Source: Pseudisothecium myosuroides
Lineage: Eukaryota; Streptophyta; Bryopsida; Hypnales; Lembophyllaceae
NCBI GenBank assembly: GCA_951799445.1
Contig: OX637287.1
Span: forward strand, 31,886,224 to 31,950,223
Direction of reading: 5' to 3'
DNA: 64,000 bases
The notes below the pieces were generated by a model, which saw only the letters and a list, made by a program, of their open reading frames with translations, was not told the DNA's origin and made no database searches. Positions 1 through 10,756 of the stretch are shown piece after piece. Each line of letters begins with the position of its first letter. The stretch's first letter is position 1. The translations under genes were made by a program, and so were the position numbers.

Positions 1-61
1 TTACTGAAAATTGTTTCAAAGAGTTTAGCTTCTCTGCAAATGCAATTAGCTCCTCCTACCT
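1..61. repeat. Right end of a TA-type MITE (AGGTAGG family), truncated by the window edge
   Basis: The window opens inside a short element ending in CTCCTACCT followed by the dinucleotide TA. The same terminal pattern closes the complete MITE at 1647-1941, and the internal text (ctgaaaattgtttcaaa, gtttagcttc) also matches that copy. Only the right end is present, so its length is unknown. Confidence 0.5.
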
Positions 62-1644
62 TAGATGCTGTAGCATTCAATAGCTGTTAGCTGGTCTTCC
101 CTTTTTCCAATAGAATGATGTGGAATATTTCACATCATATCATCCACAAATGATATGATGTGGAATATTTCACACCCATCAATAGCTACATGGGACATGC
201 GGCATTCAAATAGCACATTAGTCAGTATTGTACGTGGATAGTAGCTTTAGCATTGCAAGAAAAATATTTAATTAAAGCACTAAATTAAATTTCAATGCTT
301 TAAAATATAACTTAAAAAAATTGAGCATTAATTTCATTGTAAACAAAAAATTGACAACTATCTCAAATAGCTTCAAAAGCCACTTATTTTTTATATTTAG
401 AAGTGAGAAGATAAGCTATTTATATACAAATGAGGTGGTAGGAGGTAAAACAATCCATGTTTATGTAAACTAGTATTAGTAGGAGCTCAATTGCTCATAG
501 ACAGTTAAGTTAAAAGCAAGATTTGTGTTTGAAGTAGAATTTCAAACCTCATTTTGGCTTAGTAGAATAATTTTTTTCAAAAAATTGTGAATTATGATAA
601 TTAGGAAAAACAAAATAAATTTCATCTTTGTAATGATGTTGAGATTTTGAGCCTCCAATCAAAAGTTATGAACAAATTTTAGAGAGGGATTATAAGGGAC
701 AGTTTTTTTTGACATTTTCAAACATCCTCTCCAAATTTTGTCCATTTTTTTTTGAGGCTCAGAATCACAAGCGTTTTTTTGGAAATAAAAATTAGCTTGA
801 TTTTCCATCTTTTTTCATTTCCAATTTTTTTTGAAAAAATTATTATTCTATGACAAAATGAGGTCTAAAATTTTACTTTGAATACAATTCCTATGTTTTG
901 ACGACAAATGGTCAAGTTCTCATCTTCAAATTGTCGCACATCCTTTGAGGATTTATGGAGGAAAATATATTTTATTATAAAAAACTTCTCCACCTTTCAT
1001 TCCCACAAATGTCAATGATGCAATCCTTTAATTTTGTCATCAAATTTTTTTTAGATGGTAGATTATCAAATGACAAATTGGAGTTTGACTCAATGGTTTC
1101 TTTGGATTTTTGGCAAACCATCTTCACATTTATTTGTGGATTCGGCTATCTGGTCCCAAAATTAGCAAAAATGTGGCACACCAAAAAGATTCTGCCACAA
1201 ACGTTGTAGTGAAGATAGACAGCAGGCTATCTGCCAGGACTTCTTAGACACTTGGTGCAAAAACAACGTTTTTTGCTCTGATACCTTTCACAAGCCTGAG
1301 TGGCATCTTATTCTTAGCCTCCCGCCTAGGCTGAGGCGTCCGCGTGAGCCGGATTGATTGTTCTCTTTTTCCTCTTTCTGTGTTTTTTAATACAATGGTT
1401 GCCGTCTTTTTGTAAAAAAAAGAAGAAAAGGTTTTGCCACCATTCCAATATTATAGCTTATTTTAATTCTCCATGATATGTTGTGGATGAATTTCATGGA
1501 TGAGGACTTAAGAGAGGAAAAGGCTACTGTATGTTACATTGCAGCTTCTTTCAAGGAGAATTTATTGAAATGAGATATGCAACCCTTTTGAAAATTGGGA
1601 TCAATGTTAAGATGGATGCTCTATGAACACTTCTCAGCTGCAGT
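62..1644. other. AT-rich intergenic stretch with repeats, no gene seen
   Basis: No convincing coding sequence. Positions 114-172 hold two copies of atgatgtggaatatttcaca in head-to-tail arrangement around an imperfect palindrome; a related pair lies at 3565-3640. Positions 363-450 (atatttagaagtgag ... tttatatacaaatgaggtggtaggaggtaaa) recur in diverged form at about 63150-63230, so the two ends of the window share an old repeat family. The short open frame at 955-1209 is AT-rich, low in complexity and unsupported. Confidence 0.5.
1206..1430 (+). mobile_element. Possible 3' tail of a LINE retrotransposon
   Basis: A locally GC-richer segment (gcctcccgcctaggctgagg, gcgtccgcgtgagccgg) runs into pyrimidine-rich sequence, then aatacaatggttgccgtc and an A-rich tract at 1415-1430. 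This is the usual layout of a plant LINE 3' end with a poly(A) tail. No reverse transcriptase domain is present, so only a 5'-truncated tail could remain. The call rests on layout alone. Confidence 0.3.
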
Positions 1645-1646
1645 TA

Positions 1647-1941
1647 AGGTAGGGGGCTGTAAAAGCGACTTGTCTCTAAATGCGATCTGGTAGATTCTGC
1701 CTCGTAATATGTACCAGAAGTGTACATTTCAGGAGGGGGTCGCTTTTAGAAACCATTGTGTTTTCAACTTCAAAAATTCATAACTAATTCCATGAATGTC
1801 CAAAAAATATGAAACGACTTGGGTTAGATGCCAATTCCATTTTTCTTACCACGAAAATTTTCTGAAAATTGTTTTAAGCAGTTTAGCTTCCCCCAAAATG
1901 CAAATCAGCTCTTAAAGGGTCGCTTTTACAGCCCCCTACCT
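1647..1941. mobile_element. Complete MITE with AGGTAGGGGGC termini and TA target duplication
   Basis: Perfect terminal inverted repeats start AGGTAGGGGGCTGTAAAAGC at 1647 and close as the reverse complement at 1941. TA flanks both sides (1645-1646 and 1942-1943). The 295-bp element has no coding capacity. The first seven TIR bases are shared with the MITE at 22230-22519 and with the coding pogo-like element at 53752-57273, suggesting a non-autonomous Tc1/mariner/pogo-class relative. Confidence 0.85.
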
Positions 1942-2361
1942 TACCTTAGTTCCAATGAATTCTTCATGCACACCAACGTTCGATGTTCTCCTTCGATTTC
2001 AGTTTCTGGCATCAAATTGCACATTTGCACACATGATCATACATTCATACTAGAGTATCATGCTAACAAATTTTACAAGTTGGCCTTGAAAATTTGAACG
2101 TTGCCTTTGGAATATTCTATAACATTCAATAGCTTTCAAAGTAGCTACGTTTTGCCTTACAAACACTTAGTCCATGAAGTTCATCTAAAACTTGCTGATA
2201 TGTTTGTGTAAAGAAATTATCAACTGTATGATGTACATAGTTGCCCCCAAAGGACTAAGTGGAGATTGCAGATGGTGATGTTGGAATATCTATGTCTAAT
2301 GCTATGTCAAGTTCTTACACACATCACTAACCTAACAATGCTTTTTTTAGTCATCAATTAA

Positions 2362-3293
2362 CCCCTAAAGGACCGGCATGCGTTTTTTGGCAGTATAGAA
2401 ATTTTGGACAGGTCCCTGTGATTAGAGATTTTCATATTTTAAGCTGAAATTTTAATAGAAGGTGGGCGTGAGGAATATCTTTCATATGCACTAAATTTCA
2501 GCACATTTGGAAATAGGAGTCAAAAGTTATGGCCAAATATGTTACTTTTTTTTGTAACTAGGCAGTCCAGGCAGCAAGAAAAATTTGGCAAAAATTTGAT
2601 TTTTTTTTTAATATTTTTTTTCTTGTAAATTATATTTTTGTCTATCTGGAAAGCTTATATTCATTTCATTTGGATTTGTTATGAGAAAGTTATGGACATT
2701 CTTGTTTTTTGGGCAGTTAGAGCATCTTCTTGAAAAAAATAACTTGTAGGAATGATTTCTATATGCTATTTTTGCAATTTAAAATAAATAAAAAATTCTT
2801 ATGGTTTAGTTTACTTGCTAGAACAATCTCACCATTGGGATTAGTGTATTTTAATTCCATCTAAAATATATTAATGTTTTAGATTTTCCTTCTATCTCGT
2901 ACCTACTTCTACTTAATAAATTTTTTAGGAATGATAATTAAGTTTTTTTGAATATATTTTTTTTCCCTAGACTCTCAACTCAATTCTCCACTATAAAGAT
3001 TTGAAGCACAAAACTCTGTAGTGCAAAAATTTTAAGTGAAAAATGTTTAAAGTCAAAAAATCTAGTCCCGCAATGTGCTGAAATACTTGTTTTTCCACTT
3101 TAAACGCAGATATCTTGCAATCTGCGCGGTCAAAAATTCTGAAATTTTTTCCACACATTTTCATACTAGTTAGGTGTAAGATCCTACGGTTAGATAAGGA
3201 AAAAAAACATTTTTCAAATTTTTTTACTCCTTGCTATAGAAATGGCAGTTTTGAGTGTTTTTTGGCAGAAAAAAGGCCTTGGGCCTTTAGGGG
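2362..3293. mobile_element. TTAA-type non-autonomous element, copy 1 (F2 family)
   Basis: The element starts CCCCTAAAGGACCGGCATGC after TTAA (2358-2361) and ends ...GGGCCTTTAGGGG before TTAA (3294-3297). A second copy with the same termini and closely matching interior lies at 61936-62865. The TTAA duplication is typical of piggyBac- and Kolobok-type transposons. No transposase is encoded. The ends resemble those of the foldback elements at 24345-25084 and 31144-57287, so all may be mobilised by one enzyme. Confidence 0.8.
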
Positions 3294-3297
3294 TTAA

Positions 3298-5448
3298 GTC
3301 TTATTCTGAAATCAAGTTTCCACCATGATTTTGTCTATAGAAAAAGGCAATCATTTCAAGTCTTCTTCAGTGCCATTGGCTCTCAAAAATCTATACAATC
3401 TAACTTAACTAATCCATGAAAAAATGTCTCAAAGTTATATCCATAAATACAAGTAGTTAATGTCCGGCTAGGGGCTAAGGCTTCCTCCTAATTAAAACAT
3501 TTTGCTACTCTCTTCATTATATTTTAGTATTTTGATGCACTTTGACACATATCCTCTTAGCTACTGATGGATGTAGAATATTCCACATCATATCATCTAG
3601 GAAATGAAATGATGTGGAATATTTTACATCATTCCGTTGAGGAGAGGGCAATCCAGGGACTAAGAAGATACAATGTGTCTTTTTCAAATTTTCAATGGCA
3701 AATTCTTGGTAGGGTGAATCAAATCTCAATATTTTGTAAAATAGAGTCTTGTAGAATACAAGTTGACATATTTGTTGCATTTTTTGTTTTTCAAGATTTC
3801 ATTGTGAGAAGTATTTAAAAATTTATTTAGGAAATGTAGTGTTATACAAAAAGAAAGCAAATATAATCTTTTTTTGCAATGAAAGGAATAGTGGAGATGG
3901 AAAAAACCCATTTTTGGGGGACATTTCTACTCTTCAATTTGTACAAACAAATTGGTTCTAGAGGGAATCTTTTCAAAGTTGTATTTCTAGCAATTTTAAA
4001 AATACAAGGTTCAATTTGGTGTGATCAAGACAATTAGAACAATTAGAACACAATTAGAATGACTCCAATCTTTTTGAAAATGTTCCAAATAATATTTTAA
4101 TGACATCAATTATTAAATTTCAATATTGATGCATATATAAATTTTAAATTTTTTGCATAATTCAATTTGGTCAGTTTTGACTTTCTATTCTTTTTGTTTG
4201 AAAATGTGCACAAATTTGAGAGATTTTTTTATTTTTCATTTTTTTAAATTAAAAAAAATTATATTTATCTTAATACAAATTTTTTAGGGCGATAAAAAAG
4301 TATTATTCATCTTCTTATAATTTTTCTTTGCCAAAAGCTCTTTTTCTGTCAATAAATTGATCATTCAAAATTGTTATAATTTAAAAATTCAACAATCAAG
4401 ATATTCTACAATTAATTGCATGCATATTAAACAAAGTAGTCTTTATTTTTGTATGGTTAAAATTAAAAGTTTCAAGCCCATCCATGAGCAAAAAAATATT
4501 GAAGTGGGGCAATTTATTGAAATTTAAATTGTCAAGAAGTTGTTAGGCCTTGAAGGGTTAAACTATATTGAATAAGTTATTTAACATAGTAAACACAAGT
4601 TTGTGTTCACTTTATTAGCTAGTTTGTATATCAATAAAGGGAATTGTGTTAAAATGGCAGTATTCTACATGCCATTTTGACCATCTAGGACGGATATAGA
4701 TTTCAGACTGTCCGGTTTGAACCATCTAGGATACGTATAGATTTCAGACCACCTAGTATGAATTGTAAAAGTGTCAAAGTTGCGGACTAGCACAATTTTA
4801 ATGAGATTTGCCATCCATACCATGCTTAACTCTTTAATGCGCTAACATCCAATTTCTGAACGACAAACAAATTGATATTCTTGTTTTTCCTCATTATTGC
4901 TTGGATGAAGGTCATCCTAATTTTAGGAGATACTTTACCAAGTTGTTGCCCTATCTAAAAGTCGAATTTGGTGTTACTAGAGTTCATATTTTTCTAGAAT
5001 TACAAATGTGGAAGTATATCATTGAGTGGTTGATTCAGCCAAAATTGCATTGACTCTAGTTGGATTTGCAAAATTGAGATTATAGATTTAAAGAACACAA
5101 AAATCTCAAAAAATCACCATGTTAAGAGAGCCTCATTTCAAACCCATTCCAACAAATTTTACTCAAAAGATGATATAATTTTCTTTGTAATTAAATTTGG
5201 AAGGAATTTTGAAATTTCCCTTTCAAAATTAAAAAATATATTGATGATAGCATTGGTGTATCTAACCATACGGATGGATTCTGAACCTCAAAATCTACAA
5301 CTTCTATCGGCATGTCAATTCCAAAATATTCTTTCCAATAGTTTTAATGACAATTTTTTTCAAATCAACAATTCTGGAGAACACTTTGTACCTCAAATCG
5401 TCTTCGGATGCATGCGCAAAAGTAATTCAACGCAGACTTGTACAAATA
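3298..5448. other. AT-rich intergenic stretch without a recognisable gene
   Basis: Contains the dyad repeat at 3565-3640 (gatgtagaatattccacatc ... gatgtggaatattttacatc), a short tandem duplication at about 4680-4760 (gaccatctagga ... atagatttcagac, twice), and homopurine/homopyrimidine tracts. An isolated TTAACTCTTTAATGCG at about 4828 resembles the end of the TTAA element at 14238-15697 without a visible partner. No exon-like coding sequence was found on either strand. Confidence 0.5.
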
Positions 5449-5450
5449 TA

Positions 5451-6019
5451 CTCCCTCCGTTCCAAAATGATCTTCCTGTTGGCTTTCATTTTTTGTCCCA
5501 AAATGATCTTCTTGTTGCTTTTTGTGACATTGCCAATTGGTCAGATTTGGCTTTCAATTTCTTTTTGGGACCACCAAAACAATTATGAATAGTAGCTCCC
5601 CCTCCATCCATGAAATTATCAATAGAAAGACAAAATGAAATGACCGAAGGGGTCAATCAACATTGTTCATTCTTATTTTTGCATCTCTCTAAAATTTTGC
5701 CTAATTGAAAGAAATGAAGCTCTAGGAAGCGGAATAGAGAGCCACACCTAGTCTTAGGCATATACTAAATGCCCACAAAATGAAGACCTTACACTCAACA
5801 AATAATTGTTTGATGGTGCTCTTTGAAATTGCCCCAAAAATTCTATTTTTCAATATTCCAAAACTACACTTTGAAAAGGGCTCCAAAATTAAAAGTTTTT
5901 GGATTGCTAAGAGTGTACCAAACTCTACTTACAACGTGAAACAGGGTTTTAAGATGTTATTTTTAGCCTTAATCCAAACCATTTTGTCCAACAATAAGAT
6001 CATTTTGGGACAAAGGGAG
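5451..6019. mobile_element. Stowaway/mariner-type element with classic plant CTCCCTCCGT ends
   Basis: The left end reads CTCCCTCCGTTCCAAAATGA directly after TA (5449-5450). The right end reads TCATTTTGGGACAAAGGGAG directly before TA (6020-6021), giving an imperfect TIR of about 25 bp and a TA target duplication. The CTCCCTCCGT start is the well-known terminus of plant mariner-like and Stowaway elements. A subterminal repeat of the TIR core (tcccaaaatgatcttctt) begins at about 5494. No transposase motif was seen in the 569 bp, so it is a deletion derivative ending about 310 bp upstream of the kinase start codon. Confidence 0.85.
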
Positions 6020-6021
6020 TA

Positions 6022-6328
6022 ATTTGCTTAGTACATTGTTAATACAAATAATGTAAATATGCTATGAAATTACCGACAACCGCAAACCAGGGTCTCAGAC
6101 TCGGTTCAGCTAGCCACCCAACTGATGCTAGCCATGGATGATTGGGTCAGAGATTCGAGCGAACAGCGAGTGTTGCATTGTATTACTTACAAGGACTAAC
6201 GACTTTCAGTCTGACTCCCGTGTGTGGTCTTCGGATTCCAGTTGAGGCAATTTGTCTGCAAGCTCGAGTGTGAACTGTGAAGTCGCAGCCCCCGCCTGCG
6301 TTAAGCTTCAATCACTTACTGTAAGCGC
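6022..6328 (+). promoter_or_regulatory. Upstream region and probable 5' UTR of the receptor-like kinase
   Basis: A 307-bp GC-richer stretch separates the Stowaway element from the kinase ATG. It rises in GC content towards the gene, as expected of a 5' UTR. No TATA box or other motif can be assigned confidently, and the transcription start is unknown. Confidence 0.35.
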
Positions 6329-9300
6329 ATGCATCCGAAGACGATGAGTCACTGGTTCGCGCCTCTTCTTCTCGTCCTGTTCACTGTGCAATGGGTTCTA
6401 GAAGTATTTGCAGTAAATGTCCTCGTGGGCAACGACCTTGAGGTGAAGCCCAAACAGTACCTCACAAGCGCAAACGGCCAGTACTCCTTAGTGATGCGGC
6501 CGGACTGCAATCTTGTAGTTTATAACGAATCCCAGCCTTTTGTAGGCACCAATTTCTCAAACCACGCACGGTCGCCTGATTGCTCCTTCTGGATGCAACA
6601 AGATGGGAACTTCGTCATCTACAATTTCACAAACAATCGAACTCTCACAGGCGAAAATTCTCTGTGGTCTCTATGGCATGTCACTCAGATATTAAAGGAC
6701 CACTCATTTCTGCTTCTTGGAGACGATGGCAGTTCGGCCATCTACGACTCCAACAGCTCCCGTATTCAGGAGAGCAACCTCTTTGCTGCAATTCAATATT
6801 GGTTTCCTAATGTTTCGGGGCTTAACTACTCGGACTTTCAAGCAAGTTCGAATACCGACTACACGGCATGGAAACCGCCGAAGAACTCTCTTGCTGATTC
6901 TCCATACATGCCGTTAGGTTACTTCCTTTCCGCGGGAGAAAAACTGCAAACCACGAATCTCATATTCACTCTGGAGCTCGGACCGGACTGCAATTTGCAA
7001 TCCAAAAGTAGTGTCGATGAGGGTTTGATAAATAACACTCTGTGGGAGTCTCAGTCAACGAGGACGAACACTAGTGTCTGTCAGCTGGCTCTCCAGCCGG
7101 ACGGTTCCCTTCAAATTCTTGACGTCAATTCGACAGCCATTACGTGGAGCAGCCCCGGATCTGGCGTCACTGGAGTAAACTGGATCTTGAAGGGGAATCC
7201 GAACGACGGAGTTTGGAGCATCAGTGACATCACGAACACTAGTAACGTCCTTTGGAAAACCGTCCGCATCGCCCCGTCAGGGAAGTCGTCTACTCCATTA
7301 ATTTTGAGTGTCCTAGCTGGTGGCGTTGGTGGAGTTATAGTTCTGGCCTTGATCGTCTTGGGGTTGTATTTCCATGCACGAGAAAGTAAGCCTCTCGATT
7401 TCTTAAATCCAAAATCTTTTGCACAGTTTTCATTTTCCTTGCTGTCGTCACCTTCTTTACTGATCAAGTACATTTGCAAGGGAAGGGATGCACATCACAA
7501 TTGTACCCATCGGTATTCCTGTTTCGTGCATCAGGATTTCTTGACCCATCGGAGAAGGCATTCCAGGCGCGACTGAGGGCCAAAGGGGGGACGTCCTACG
7601 CATTTTCGCGGGCAAAGATTAAACAAGCAACCAAGAACTACAAGAATCTGATTGGGAGCGGGGGATTCGGCGTCGTGTATAAAGGGAAGTTGTCGGACGG
7701 GCGAGAGGTGGCAGCCAAAGTGTTGACAGCGAATTCGCATCAAAGCAAGCAGGAATTTTTCAATGAGGTAGTTTCGTAAAACAATATCGGACCCCTGAAC
7801 ATTCTTCAATCCACGAAAATCAACTTGAGATTAAGTTTGCTTGAAAATCAGGCTCAGTAAGGTCGCATGTCCAGCCAGGGAAGTTGTTATTACCTGAGAC
7901 ACAAGTGATCATGAGCATTGTGCTTCTGTAGATCGAGCTGCTGTCCATGGTGCATCACAAGTACCTGGTGTCTCTGGTTGGGTTCAGCTGCACTCGCGTG
8001 CACCAGGTTTTGATCTACGAGTTCATGGGTGGCGGAGATCTTCGCCAGCGATTGCAAGGTGAATCCAAACCTGTCTCATGACGTGCTCTGCATTGAAGCC
8101 AATTTCATGTTCCTGCACTGATTCTGATCTCGATGCCAAGCTGACCGGCACTCCTCATTAATTGGGTCCACAGGGAAGAGCAGTGCCGAGAATCCTTTGA
8201 GCTGGCGACAGAGAGCCAACATCGTTCTTCAAGTTGCGGAAGGTAAATTACAGTTCGCATCATCCTCATTGTGGGTGTCGAGTGATTTAGGGTTTCGAAC
8301 GACTGGGGCTGGTGTGCAAGTTTCCCTGGGTGATGGTCTGTGTCAAACACTGCTCCTGTGCAGGGCTGGAGTACCTGCATGATAAATGCTCTCCGCCCAT
8401 CATCCACCGCGATGTGAAGAGCACCAACATTTTGCTCACCGACCAACTGGTGGCCAAAGTGGCGGATTTCGGGCTGTCCAAACTGAGGCAGGAAAATGCC
8501 ACTCATGTCACAACGTTGGTGAAAGGCACTCCTGGATATCTCGACCCAGAGTGAGACTTGCAACTTCCCCAATCCTTTCGTTTTCCTCTCTTGGCTAGCT
8601 AGGTTCTGTTCAACCTCGCCTTGACACTCTCCGAGTGGACTAGAGTCGATGTTTGCCATCCCACCATCATGGGAATCCACATTCCTGATGCTGATATAGG
8701 CAAGTGTGGTGGTTTCACTTGGGTTGCAGATACCATGAGACAGGAAGGCTAACAGAGAAGAGTGATGTGTACGCATTTGGAGTGGTGTTGATGGAGATTC
8801 TCACTGGACTACCCCACATGTACATTGCTCAGAAGGTGAGCTCTCCGGCCTGAACGTTTTTTTGGAAAGAGCTTAGTGATTAGGCGTGCTGCATTTCGGT
8901 TGATTAGAGAGGAATGGAATTAGAGAAAGAATCTACATCGCAACTCGAACATTTACGGTTTAGCGACGTTTTTAGCTTCACGCAATGTTTTGGAACAGCA
9001 AACATGAAAATTTTTAAACCTACCGCAGCAAACATGTCACATTTTTCAGCCAGCAGGTTCAAAATCGCTGTTCACTTTGGACAATGTTCAGTACAGATGT
9101 TAAAGGTCATTTTTGGAATCATGTTTTGCTGTTTTCAGCCATTTGTAGAACCTTGCTACAAACGTCACTGTACTGTACAGTAGTGGGCGAATTTCTATTA
9201 GTGCCTAATAGAAATGCTACAGACTATGAATGCGTGCATGTGTTGGCCTTGAGGGCAGGTTGGCGAAGCTTGGAGAGACGAACAAGTTGCTGGTTTAGCA

Positions 9301-9594
9301 GATCCCAATTTGAGAGACGATTGCGACAGAGCCGAGCTTGTGAGCTTAATGGAGTTGGCATTGTGGTGTGCGAGGAGGAGAAGCGCAGAGAGGCCAGTGA
9401 TGCATCAGGTTGTGCGAAGGTTGTATGATTTAGGTCTGGGTGGGACATCGGAGATAGTCCAAGATGGAATTGACTTGGGTGACGAATTTGACGAATATGA
9501 GCATCACACCATCAACGTTGAACTAGCGGAAATGGGTTCGCAAGATTTGGATAGTGAGACCCAACGAATTTTAGTCCAGCAATATCCACGCTGA
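6329..9594 (+). CDS. Bulb-type-lectin receptor-like protein kinase (7 exons)
   Basis: Predicted membrane receptor kinase. Joining 6329-7385, 7535-7767, 7932-8058, 8174-8242, 8364-8550, 8730-8835 and 9259-9594 gives one 704-residue frame; all introns are GT-AG with matching phases. A signal peptide (about 1-29) precedes repeats of the bulb-lectin signature, best seen in QQDGNFVIY (fits QxDxNxVxY) and [11 protein letters not shown] transmembrane helix lies at about 324-347. The kinase domain shows GSGGFG (393-398), catalytic Lys414 in VAAK, HRD with Asp512, DFG with Asp530, and [11 protein letters not shown] followed by [17 protein letters not shown], so it looks catalytically competent and of RD type. 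Ligand and pathway are unknown. It is the only intact host gene seen. A Plavaka-type transposon begins about 125 bp after the stop and may have replaced its native 3' flank. Confidence 0.9.
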
Positions 9595-9739
9595 GATTCT
9601 CATTCTAGTGTACACACTGCAAAGCTACGCAGAAATGGCTGCACAGGAAACTGCGCATGATAAAATATATAAGGCTACTTATTAGACCAGAAAACGTCTT
9701 GTCCACCTCCAGAATTGACCACTGCATCTCAAAGTTCCC

Positions 9740-10300
9740 ATGCCATTGAAACAAAATTGAGTCAATGTTGTGATAGGGGTTTTGAAACATTAATAGGGTG
9801 CAATATCATAACAATGTTGAAACAAAACAAAACATATCAACATTAAATTGTTATTAATGTTCTAATGTTTTGTTGGTATTATGTCAATTTTGAATGCTCC
9901 AACATTGTAAATGTGCTATTGGAACAATATTACTCAAGAATGGTCTTGTTCCTTTAGTGAAACATTGTGTACATCCCAATGTCATCACATTTTGCTAGTT
10001 CCATTGTTGAAACATTGTATACATCTCAATGTTACCACATTGAGCTTCTTCCATTGTTGAAACAATGCCTACTTCTCAATGTTTCCACATTGAGCTTCTT
10101 CCATTGTTGAAACAATGCCTACTTCTCCATGTTATCACATAATGTTTGTTCCATTATTGGAAAAATTAAAACATCAATGTTAGGACATACTGGTTGTTTG
10201 ATTATTTCAACAATGCCAAATTCAATGTTACAACATACTGGTTGTTCCATTATTTCAACAATGCCACACTCAATGTCATTCAATATTTGATTGTCTTATC
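9740..10300. repeat. Left subterminal repeat array of the Plavaka-type element
   Basis: The palindromic core CATTGTTGAAACAATG and variants recur. Positions 10001, 10051 and 10101 each start ccattgttgaaaca, an exact 50-bp period, followed by two diverged copies (about 10151 and 10241, ccattatt). Such subterminal arrays bind the transposase in CACTA elements. The right-hand partner array uses the same words (aacattgaatcaa, gaaacaatattga). Confidence 0.75.
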
Positions 10301-10756
10301 ATGCAAACAACTTTAGATTAGAAGTATTGATACAATCTTAGGTCAGTAACATGTCAATGCAACATCATAAATTGATGGGATACTGTATTGCCAATTTTTC
10401 CAATTTTGAAACAAAAACACAAGTACTATTATCCACTTCATAGTTCTGCTTTATTGAATCAATATCACCTCGAAAATCTTGAAACAATATCACGTCAATA
10501 GTAGAAGTGCATTGAATTAGAAATACACGTCAATGCAACTTCTATTGACAAAACTAGCCGAATTTCCATAAAGTACAATAAGATAGCCAAAATTTACAAA
10601 TTCACATTCTGTGTCTAGTTTTCAAAATCCTCTACATTGAAATGTTGAGGAGCCGAAGCTTTCAAGGATAGTTCTATCATAGACAATATCTACCATTTAC
10701 ATTGTACTGTACAAGAGAAAAGGTCACTTGCCCTCTACATCAAGGGATACAAGGTG
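10301..10756. other. AT-rich interior of the Plavaka-type element, no gene seen
   Basis: Diverged continuation of the subterminal region (caatatcac, gaaacaatatcac) followed by about 200 bp of unassigned sequence that is probably the 3' UTR of the minus-strand accessory gene. Confidence 0.4.

Noticed and set aside
955..1209. 84-residue ORF in AT-rich DNA
   Set aside because: Low-complexity composition, no family resemblance, no splice or start context.
8105..8776. 223-residue minus-strand ORF across the kinase gene
   Set aside because: It lies antisense to three well-supported kinase exons and their introns and has no recognisable domain.
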